Source: JAMBLL01 sp964460075 (lineage in GTDB: Bacteria; Actinomycetota; Acidimicrobiia; Spongiisociales; UBA5794). From it: DNA of 59,478 nt. Both the position numbers and the translations under genes were made by a program. Location of the stretch: contig CAYWPC010000015.1 in NCBI GenBank assembly GCA_964460075.1, positions 1 through 59,478 on the forward strand. The letters are read 5' to 3'. Under the pieces are notes generated by a model. It was not told the DNA's origin. It saw only the letters and a program-made list of their open reading frames with translations, and ran no database searches. Below are positions 17,805 to 25,400 of the stretch, one piece after another (within the stretch, counting starts at the first letter, position 1; every line of letters begins with the position of its first letter).

Positions 17805-18672
17805 CAGATCCCGGCAGGTTGGTCGACCTGTGGCAAGGCCCGGTCGAGCTTCTTGATGGTGTCCTCTTCTGAGAGATCGAGCGAAAACTGCAGCTCGGAG
17901 ACGATGATGAGACGGGCCTTGGCGAGCATTCGCTTGAGTGCGGGCGAGATTCCCTTTATCTCCTGAGCGAAGGTGAGATCACGAACAACCTCTGCAACCT
18001 GGAAGATGTCACCTGAGTTGATCTTCTCCGTGAGCAGCTTGTACCAACGAGACCAGTTCGCACCCGCCTCCTGCGGCTCATCCTTGAATACCGCGAACAC
18101 TTGGCGCGCCTTGTTCTTCGAGATCACAGGTCGAACACCACGATCTACCGCATTCTGAACGGGAACCCGCAACGTGAGCTGATCGGTGACGATCTCAAGC
18201 ACGAAATAGTCCTGCTTCGCACCATCGAACTCGATCCGTTCCTTCTTGACGATGGTCGCGGCACCATGATGCGGATATACGACCTTGTCACCAATGTTGA
18301 ACGGCGAAACAAACTTCTTAGTGGCTGCCTTGGCCGGAGCCTTCTTCGCCACAGGCTTCTTCGCCACAGGCTTCTTCGCCACAGGCTTCTTCGCCACAGG
18401 CTTCTTCGCCNNNNNNNNNNNNNNNNNNNNNNNNNNNNNNNNNNNNNNNNNNNNNNNNNNNNNNNNNNNNNNNNNNNNNNNNNNNNNNNNNNNNNNNNNN
18501 NNNNNNNNNNCTTCTTAGCCACAAGCTTCTTAGCCACAGGCTTCTTGGCAGTCGTTGTCTTGACAGGCGACTTCTTCGCGGCGGTCTTAGCCGGAGCCTT
18601 CTTCGCCACAGGCTTCTTCACCGCAGGCTTCTTGGCAGTCGTTGTCTTCGTAGATGTCTTCTTCGTAGCCAC
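17804..18672 (-). CDS. carD: CarD-family RNA polymerase-binding regulator with Lys/Ala-rich N-terminal tail (interrupted by assembly gap)
   Basis: The conserved part begins VSPFNIGDKVVYPHHGAATIV and continues through the Tudor-like RNA polymerase interaction domain into the helical DNA-binding domain (KARLIIVSELQFSLDLSEEDTIKKLDRAL), ending 160-odd residues later. CarD binds the RNAP beta subunit and stabilises open promoter complexes, especially at rRNA promoters. Unlike typical CarD, which starts almost directly at the domain, this one is preceded by a KKPVAKK-repeat tail. The true start is the GTG at 18672 (MATKKTSTK) behind GAGG. 100 N bases (18411-18510) cut the tail, and the two sides are out of frame as drawn because the gap size is nominal. 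The GTG at 18397 is only an internal repeat codon. Confidence 0.9.
18341..18550 (-). repeat. 15-bp tandem repeat coding KKPVA, spanning the gap
   Basis: On the plus strand, CTTCTTCGCCACAGG is repeated 4.7 times without change from 18341 to 18410. On the far side of the gap, variant copies (CTTCTTAGCCACAAG, then CTTCTTAGCCACAGG) occupy 18511-18540. Read on the minus strand, each unit encodes Ala-Lys-Lys-Pro-Val. The perfect identity of the copies explains why the assembler could not bridge the region. Confidence 0.9.
18411..18510. other. Assembly gap (100 N)
   Basis: Exactly 100 undetermined bases, a conventional scaffold-gap placeholder. The true length is unknown. It must restore the carD reading frame, so it should equal a number of bases congruent with the frame difference rather than 100. 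Confidence 0.99.
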
Positions 18673-18700
18673 GGGACCTCAGAACGGATGGGAGTATGCG

Positions 18701-18706
18701 ATTGTA
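18701..18706 (-). promoter_or_regulatory. Candidate -10 box for carD-ispD-ispF
   Basis: TACAAT on the minus strand, 28 bases upstream of the carD GTG and inside the 59-base gap after disA. No convincing -35 box is visible at 16-18 bases. Transcription would start near 18694. Confidence 0.45.
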
Positions 18707-18731
18707 CCGATGTTCGCGACTTCGTGGCCGC

Positions 18732-19796
18732 TCACGACAAGGAATCGGACATGACGCCGGCACCACTCACCTGGTTGAGGTAGCCGCGGATCGTTTGCGC
18801 CCGCACGGGGCCGACACCTTCGACCTTGTCGAGATCCTCGACCGTGGCTTTCATCAGCTTGTCGTACGAGCCGAATCGACGAAGAATCGCATCCGCAACC
18901 GTTTCGGGAAGCCGAGGAACGCCAGCAATCGCTCTAGCGCCGCGGGGCTGGGCGTGAGCGTCGAGTTGGCCAAGCCCGAGCGCCTCGGCGAGCTCCGCAG
19001 CATCGTAGAGATCGACCCGGTCGAGCGCATCGATTCTCTGGAATACCGAGGTGCGTTTGCGCGGCTTACGTGGCTGATAGTCCATGTTCACAAGCTCAGC
19101 GATTTCTTCGACACCTCGTGTCAGGTCGGACGCCTGAAGCGAGATCAACGGGGCAGAGTCACCAAGCTCTGCCGCGATCGTATCGAGCGCCCGCGCGAGT
19201 TCCCGGATCACGACCGCTCGCTGGATGACGCTGACAGCGTCACGCATCGAGACGAGATTGTCCGCCTCGTATCGGGACAGACGAGCAACGGACTCATCGA
19301 ATTGATGACGTAGGCGCTCTATCGATTGCAGGCGCTGATTGGCCTCCCCGAGAATGTCGGTCACCGACTGCAACGTGAACCGACCCGACTTCGAGAACAC
19401 CACGGAGAGAAGATGGCCTTCTTCGGAAACGGCAAGGACAGGAAACCCTGTTTGGCGAGCAAGACGCTCGGCTGTACGAAAACGGGTCCCGGTTTCTGCG
19501 GTCTCGATCGTTGCATCCGGCATGAAGTGAACGTTCGCTGCAATGATCGAACCGGATCGGTCGTCAACAACAATACCCCCATCCATCTTTGCCAACTCGG
19601 CGAGGCGTTGGGATGTGAACACCGCATCCTTCAACAGGAACCCACCGGTGCTCACCGCTTCGACGACTGGGCCAGACCCGATCAGGACGAGAGCGCCAGT
19701 CCCCTGGCTCATCACGATCTCGGCTGCAGTACGCAGAGCAGTACCTGGGGCAAAGCGGCGTACAAGTTCGATTGGTGTAGCAGAACTCAGCGTCAT
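18732..19796 (-). CDS. disA: DNA integrity scanning protein / diadenylate cyclase DisA
   Basis: 354 residues with the complete DisA layout: an N-terminal DAC domain (1 to about 145), a helical linker (about 145-285) and C-terminal helix-hairpin-helix DNA binding (ending DLDKVEGVGPVRAQTIRGYL). DisA makes cyclic di-AMP from two ATP and reports on branched DNA. Two catalytic motifs differ from the family. The DGA motif reads DGG (72-74). The RHR motif within GTRHRTAER reads RFR (105-107, TGTRFRTAERLARQTG). The surrounding sequence is otherwise well kept. Whether the enzyme still makes c-di-AMP is open. It follows radA by 11 bases; the radA-disA pairing is widespread. Confidence 0.93.
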   Translation of the reverse strand: MTLSSATPIELVRRFAPGTALRTAAEIVMSQGTGALVLIGSGPVVEAVSTGGFLLKDAVFTSQRLAELAKMDGGIVVDDRSGSIIAANVHFMPDATIETAETGTRFRTAERLARQTGFPVLAVSEEGHLLSVVFSKSGRFTLQSVTDILGEANQRLQSIERLRHQFDESVARLSRYEADNLVSMRDAVSVIQRAVVIRELARALDTIAAELGDSAPLISLQASDLTRGVEEIAELVNMDYQPRKPRKRTSVFQRIDALDRVDLYDAAELAEALGLGQLDAHAQPRGARAIAGVPRLPETVADAILRRFGSYDKLMKATVEDLDKVEGVGPVRAQTIRGYLNQVSGAGVMSDSLS

Positions 19797-19807
19797 CGCC
19801 CCGCAGG

Positions 19808-21157
19808 CTAGCCGGAACGAGCGGCCTTCGAGGACAACGGCTCACAAGAGGTGATACCGACAGTCGCCAGCACGTCGCATAGCCGACGATGCGACTCGAA
19901 AGAAACCGCGGGCCCCCCGTGCATACGTTCCACTTCCGCAAGTCGTGCAACCGGTCGCGCGACAGGTCGGAGCTCGCCGGTGAGCCCGACTTCTCCCCAT
20001 GCAGCGGCTCCACCGAGCGGAGTGTTCGTATATGCAGAGGCGACAGCGAGGGCGACCGGCAGATCCACAGCCGGCTCCGTAACCCTCAAGCCCCCCATGA
20101 TGGAGACATACACCTCGAAGTCTCGAAGCGCCATGGACATGTGGCGCTCAAGCACTCCAAGCAGTTGATGCACCCGTGCCGCGGGAAGTCCGGTCACGGC
20201 ACGACGCGGCTGAGGCGCCTCTGATCGAACAACGAGTGCCTGCACCTCTACGATCATCGGGCGTTTCCCCTCAACGGTTGGAAACAGCACGCTGCCTGCT
20301 GCCTCAACATCTCGGTGAGACACCAGAAGTCCGCTCGGATCTGGAACCTCGGCAAGCCCCTCCTGTGTCATCGTGAAGACACCGACTTCGTTCACGGAGC
20401 CGTACCGATTCTTGATCCCACGAAGAAACCGCAACCCGTGTTCAGAATCACCCTCGAGGTACAGCACGACGTCGACCATGTGCTCAAGAGTGCGAGGACC
20501 GGCGATCGACCCATCCTTGGTCACGTGCCCGACGAGGATCACTGGAATGCCGGACGACTTGGCGAACGCAATCAGCCTCGCTGCCGATGCACGCACCTGG
20601 GATACGCCGCCAGAACTTCCGCTGATGTCCGTCGAGGACACAGCCTGAATAGAGTCAACAATCAAGGCTCCCGGCCTTCGTGCGGAGGCGGTGGCGATGA
20701 TCTCGTCGACGTCATACACGGCAGCGATCTCGACACCGGCGGACGATATCGCGATACGTCGCGCCCTCATCTGTACCTGGTGCACAGACTCCTCTGCCGT
20801 AGTGAACAAGACCGCGCCATCGCGTCCTGCGATGCTGTCAGCGACTTGGAGCAGAAGCGTGGACTTTCCAATGCCTGGCTCACCACCCACCAGGATCGCC
20901 GCACCAGGGACGATGCCTCCTCCGAGCACGCGATCGACCTCTCGGATACCAACGGCCGAGCGATCATCTGTGGCGGAGTGCCCAGCCGTCGCGGACACCA
21001 CATCGACCGCTTGAGAGCGCCCGGCATGCGATCGAACAGCTTCGACGAGGGCTTCTGAACTCCGGCATTGTGGGCAGAAGCCCATCCACTTGGGGCTGTG
21101 GTGGCCGCACTGCCCACACACATAGGACAGTGTTCCGGATCTGCTACTACCTTTCAT
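19808..21157 (-). CDS. radA: DNA repair protein RadA (Sms)
   Basis: 449 residues from the ATG at 21157. The upstream open frame to 21217 crosses the promoter and is rejected. Cys14, 17, 28 and 31 (CGQCGHHSPKWMGFCPQC) form the zinc finger. GGEPGIGKSTLL is Walker A, KNRYGSVNEVG is the RadA-specific KNRFG-type motif, and the C-terminal 150 residues are the Lon-protease-like domain (SIMGGLRVTEPAVDLPVALA). RadA is a RecA-like helicase that processes recombination intermediates. It is followed by disA in the same operon and appears to start leaderless behind a damage-type promoter. Confidence 0.94.
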   Translation of the reverse strand: MKGSSRSGTLSYVCGQCGHHSPKWMGFCPQCRSSEALVEAVRSHAGRSQAVDVVSATAGHSATDDRSAVGIREVDRVLGGGIVPGAAILVGGEPGIGKSTLLLQVADSIAGRDGAVLFTTAEESVHQVQMRARRIAISSAGVEIAAVYDVDEIIATASARRPGALIVDSIQAVSSTDISGSSGGVSQVRASAARLIAFAKSSGIPVILVGHVTKDGSIAGPRTLEHMVDVVLYLEGDSEHGLRFLRGIKNRYGSVNEVGVFTMTQEGLAEVPDPSGLLVSHRDVEAAGSVLFPTVEGKRPMIVEVQALVVRSEAPQPRRAVTGLPAARVHQLLGVLERHMSMALRDFEVYVSIMGGLRVTEPAVDLPVALAVASAYTNTPLGGAAAWGEVGLTGELRPVARPVARLAEVERMHGGPAVSFESHRRLCDVLATVGITSCEPLSSKAARSG

Positions 21158-21164
21158 GCAACCG

Positions 21165-21187
21165 ACGGTACATCGTCGGTATGACAA
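21165..21187 (-). promoter_or_regulatory. RecA-independent damage-type (PafBC-like) promoter of radA-disA
   Basis: Minus-strand reading: TTGTCATAC (21187-21179), eight bases, then TACCGT (21170-21165). This matches the actinobacterial RecA-NDp pattern TTGTCRGTG-N8-TANNNT at the TTGTC core, the spacing and the TAnnnT box, with deviations in the RGTG part. The box ends 7 bases before the radA ATG, so transcription would start at or next to the start codon. The same bases contain the inverted repeat ACCGACG-N6-CGTCGGT (21161-21180). Confidence 0.6.
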
Positions 21188-21374
21188 ATCATGACCGATA
21201 TACGAGCCAGATACCAAGGCTTACCAGAGCAATACCGAAACTCACGCCACCGAGAACTGACTCGGTGGTCCACAGCTCGGCGGTACGAATCGACATGAAG
21301 AGCGTCATCCGTGGCACAATACCCGGAGCGAGCCAGGACACGTCCGTTCTGCGCGGACGGACACAAGGAAGAGC

Positions 21375-22283
21375 ATGCAGGGCGACGATCGCAACGATCA
21401 ATTTGACGATCTATTCGAGCCATTCGAGCTGGGCGATCCACCGCCTGCGGGTTCGCTGGGACCAGCCGCGCCTCGCTCACCCCAACGCGGGCCTGAGACC
21501 GGTGAGCAAGCGGCGATCACGAGCGAGATACCGACCCAACAGCATGTGACCACGTCGAATCAGAGCCCAGATGCCGTCGCGTGCCCATCGTGTGGTGCGC
21601 GAAACCCGGCATTCAATCATCACTGCGAGCGCTGCGGCTCACGCCTCAGCCAGGACCCGATGCCAATCGCCGCATCACCATCATCGCGCTCGTCGGCTGG
21701 CGGGCGAGCCCTCGGCGTCCTTGCTGCAGTGGTCCTCGTCGTTGCACTGGTCGCCCTGATGACCAGTATTTTTCGCGGCGGAGACGACAGCGCCCTGCCA
21801 GACGTCTCGTCTACGTCTACGACTACGACCCAACCGGTCATCGTTGAGGAGATTTTCCCGATCTCCGTAACCGCGAGCTCGGAACTCTCCGACCGGTTCG
21901 GACCTGAGAACCTCATCGACGGAGACCCCGAGACAAGGTGGAATGACGACGGACTCCGTGGCGTAGGCGCCTGGCTCGAGTTCACGTTCGCTACACCGGT
22001 TCAGATCAAGGAGATCGAGTTTCAGAACGTCACCGACGACGAGGCATTTCGCCGCAACTACAAAATCCAGGGGTACACGATCACCGTGAACGACCTCAAC
22101 GTACCGATCAGCGGCAGGCTGTTGAACTCTTCGGAACCGCAGCGAGTTCAGGTCGCGAGCCTCCAAACGTTCACCCTGCGTATCGACATAACAACGACCC
22201 ACCTCGCAGAGCCCGTCGGCAACAACCCCCCATTCGACGAGCTCGCCCTCGAGGAGATGCGGTTCTTCGGAGTCGAGAAGTAA
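21375..22283 (+). CDS. Zinc-ribbon membrane protein with discoidin-like extracytoplasmic domain
   Basis: 302 residues. Residues 1-65 are polar and Pro-rich. Cys70, 73, 84 and 87 form a zinc ribbon (CPSCGARNPAFNHHCERCG). One membrane helix follows (about 110-131). After a Ser/Thr linker, residues about 153-300 resemble an F5/8-type (discoidin, NADase-type glycan-binding) jelly roll: SVTASSELSDRFGPENLIDGDPETRWNDD, WLEFTF and IKEIEFQN. The ribbon should be cytoplasmic and the jelly roll outside, suggesting a sensor or wall-binding anchor. It diverges from radA with about 217 bases between. A ligand cannot be named. Confidence 0.82.
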   Translation: MQGDDRNDQFDDLFEPFELGDPPPAGSLGPAAPRSPQRGPETGEQAAITSEIPTQQHVTTSNQSPDAVACPSCGARNPAFNHHCERCGSRLSQDPMPIAASPSSRSSAGGRALGVLAAVVLVVALVALMTSIFRGGDDSALPDVSSTSTTTTQPVIVEEIFPISVTASSELSDRFGPENLIDGDPETRWNDDGLRGVGAWLEFTFATPVQIKEIEFQNVTDDEAFRRNYKIQGYTITVNDLNVPISGRLLNSSEPQRVQVASLQTFTLRIDITTTHLAEPVGNNPPFDELALEEMRFFGVEK

Positions 22284-22320
22284 CAGCGAGGATGAGCGGC
22301 ACTCACAGGTTCAGCCTCAC

Positions 22321-22379
22321 GGACGAACGGACGAACGGACGAACGGACGAACGGACGAACGGACGAACGGACGAACGGA
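22321..22379. repeat. 8-bp tandem repeat (GGACGAAC)x7
   Basis: Seven perfect copies of GGACGAAC (22321-22376) plus GGA, in the 198-base non-coding interval between two convergent genes. No reading frame through it is credible. Confidence 0.97.
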
Positions 22380-22481
22380 GAATTCCAACCAAGGTTCCCC
22401 GACTCACAGAGCGATCTCCACTTGTCAGTGAATGGCGCACCACCCGTGGGCCGCCGCACGACCGCATACGCCCGCTTCCCA

Positions 22482-25400
22482 CTACATCGTGGCGCCTCTG
22501 GCTATGACCGTTAGCGTCATCGGACGAACACGCTCTCGCCCGGCTGTGGCCTGATGTAAGAATAGGCTCAGGCGGTTGTGGCAGTTGACCTCGCTGACAC
22601 CGGGATCGGTGTCCAGAAAGAGTATGTTCGCCTGTGGGTGGAGCTCTTTAATTCGCCGTTCGACACCCTTTGCAACCACATGGTTGGCGATGCAGCCAAA
22701 GGGTTGGAGGCAGATGATGTTGTGCACGCCCTCGCTCGCCAACGCTCCAATCTCACCGGCGATGAGCCATGCCTCGCCATAGCGATGTGTCAACGAAAGG
22801 ACATCTTGCGCGTTGTCGGCGACATCCTCGACACGGTACGTCTGCTTGTGACGGGTGAAGCCGCTCATCACCGCGTCCACTTCGTCGAGTACGGAGTTGG
22901 CGTAGCGAAGCACAGGTGACTTCATTAGCGAGAGAAGGCTCCGTCGGTGGACGTCGGCTCGCACCGCTACATCGGCGTTGATGACCCATGAGAGAAAGAA
23001 TTCGACCAGTCCGGGGACGACCACCTCAACGCCGCGTTCGATGAGCCATTCCGCAAGCTCGTTGTTGGCGAAGCCGTTGTACTTGGCATAGATTTCACCG
23101 AGGATGGCCACTCTCGGGTGGGTGCTCGTGGTGGTTTCGATGTCGTTGAACGCTGCGACGGCTTGGCGAAGCGTATCCAGAACGTCAGATTTCCGGAGCG
23201 GCAAGTTGCCGGTATCGAGCAGACGAAGGTATTCGTCCGCCACTCTCCGTGGCTCTGTGCGGTCCACTGCCCGGGTTGCGGTCGCGTAGTACAGGGTGGA
23301 GAGCGTATCGGAGTAGATGGCGCTCAAGGCAGCCAGGTAGACATATCTAGCGGAGTTCAGTCTGAAGCCAGGTTGGTCATGCAGACCCTTTTGTGGCGCT
23401 GAAATGGAGACAATCGGAACGTCTTCGAAGCCGGCGGAGATCATCGCCCGCTTCAGCATCGACAGGTAGCAGGAAGCCCGACACTGCCCACCGGTTTGTG
23501 TGAGGCCGACGGCGACGTCTTCTCGGCTGTATTCGCCCGATTGCAGTGCCTTGATCAGGTCGCCTATCAAGATGATCGCCGGGTAGCAGATTTCGTTGTT
23601 GGCGTACTTCAGCCCCTCCGTGACCGAGCGGCGGTCGGGGGGCGGCAGCATTTCGACGCTGTAGCCCAGGTCGATGGCTGGACGGGTGAGTACGGACCGG
23701 TTGAAGAACGAGAACCAGGGTGCGAGGATCGTGCGATCACGGTCCTCGTCGAGGAAAAGGCGGTTTTCTTTCCGAGGGGTGAACTCGTGACGTCTGGGAG
23801 GGTCGCCGGAGAGGGTGGATTCGACCATTGATCGCAGTCGTAGCTTGGCGGATCCGGTGCTGTCGATTTCATCGACACGGATGACGGTGGGATTCTTGCC
23901 ATGCTCGTTGAGCAATGCTTTCACTTCGTCACTGGCCACCGCGTCGGGGCCACAGCCGAAGGAGTTCACCTGTACCAGCTCAACGTCTTCTTGTTCTCCG
24001 ACCCAGCCGGCGGCACGGTAGTAGCGGTTGGGGTACGCCCACTGGGTCACCACGTGCTCGTCATCGATGATTCTATCGGGAAGCGCGGCTTCGGTGATGA
24101 TGTCGACCCCGTAGTTCGTGAGGATCTCCGGTGTCTTGTGGTTGATGAGGGGATCGAGGTGATAGGGGCGGCCCATCAGCAACACGACTTTGCGTCCGTC
24201 CGATCGCGCATCCTCGAGGATCGTTGCGGCGGCAGCTTTGACGTCGGCTCGATACGCCTCCTGCGCGTGCACCGCCCTGGCGAAGGCGTCGTTGGCAGTC
24301 TTGTGGTCGACCCCAAGGCTCGCCAGGTAGTTGACGCACACCTTCTTGAGCAGCTTGCGGTCGGCGAACGTGACCGCCGGAGTGTCGAAGGGGATGCCAT
24401 GTTGACGTGCAGGGTCGATGGCGCTACGGATCACATCGGGGTAGCCGGACACGATTGGACAGTTGTAGCTGTTCAGTGCATCGTCGAATTCTGACTCTTC
24501 TGCGACAACCATCGGATAGAGGATGCGATCGACTCCCGCCTCGACGAGGTTGTAGATGTGACCGTGCACCAGCTTGGCCGGGAAGCAGATGCTGTCCGAC
24601 ATGATCGTGCCCACACCCTTCTTGTACAACGCATAGTCGGAAGGATCCGAGAGGCAAACAGCGATACCGCTTCTCACGAGGAGCGCGTTCCAGAACGGGT
24701 AATCCTCATAGATGTTCAGCACCCGTGGGATGCCGATGGTCAATATGGGCTCCGACTCCGGCTGGGTGGGACGGTCGAAGAGGAGCTCGAGTATCCGATC
24801 CGGCAGGCTCACGCCCTTCCGGTCTCGTTTCCCGTTGTTGGAGAAGATGCGCTCACAACGATTGCCCGTGAAGAACACATTCCTGTTGGAAAAAGTGAGC
24901 CGAGTCACGGTACAAGTGTTCACACAGCCCCGACAGTTCAACTGACGCTTCTTGTACTCACGACTGGCTACCGCCCCATCGAAGTCGAACACGTATCGCG
25001 CCGTGTCCGTAGCTGTCCCCCCAACCCTGAGATACTCATCACGGCCAATGAGTGCCGCCCCATAGGCACCCATCAGCTCGGACTCGTTCGGGCAGACCAC
25101 CGGTTTGCCGATGAGGTTCTCCAGTGCCTTGTGGATCGATGGATTTCGGAATGTGCCTCCCTGCACCACGATATGGTCACCCAACGTGTCGTAGTCGGTG
25201 ATCTTCAGCACCTTGTGCAACACGTTCTTGATGACCGAATAGGCAAGCCCGGCGGAGATGTCTGCAACGGAGGCACCCTCTCGCAACGACTGCTTCACCT
25301 TCGAGTTCATGAAGACGGTACAGCGAGTACCCAGATCGTACGGAGCGCTTGACGTGCATGCGCTGGCCGCGAAGTCCGCGACCGTATACCCCATCGACTC

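Noticed and set aside
18341..18550. CRISPR-like array
   Set aside because: The repeats are contiguous 15-bp units without spacers and code for protein; no cas genes occur in the window.
18285..18754. Plus-strand frames through the CarD tail (FFATGFFATG repeats)
   Set aside because: They arise from the complementary strand of the KKPVA repeat and run through the N gap.
22422..22438. TTGTCAGTG, an exact match to the first half of the RecA-NDp promoter, plus strand
   Set aside because: The required TANNNT at eight bases is absent, and no plus-strand gene lies downstream.
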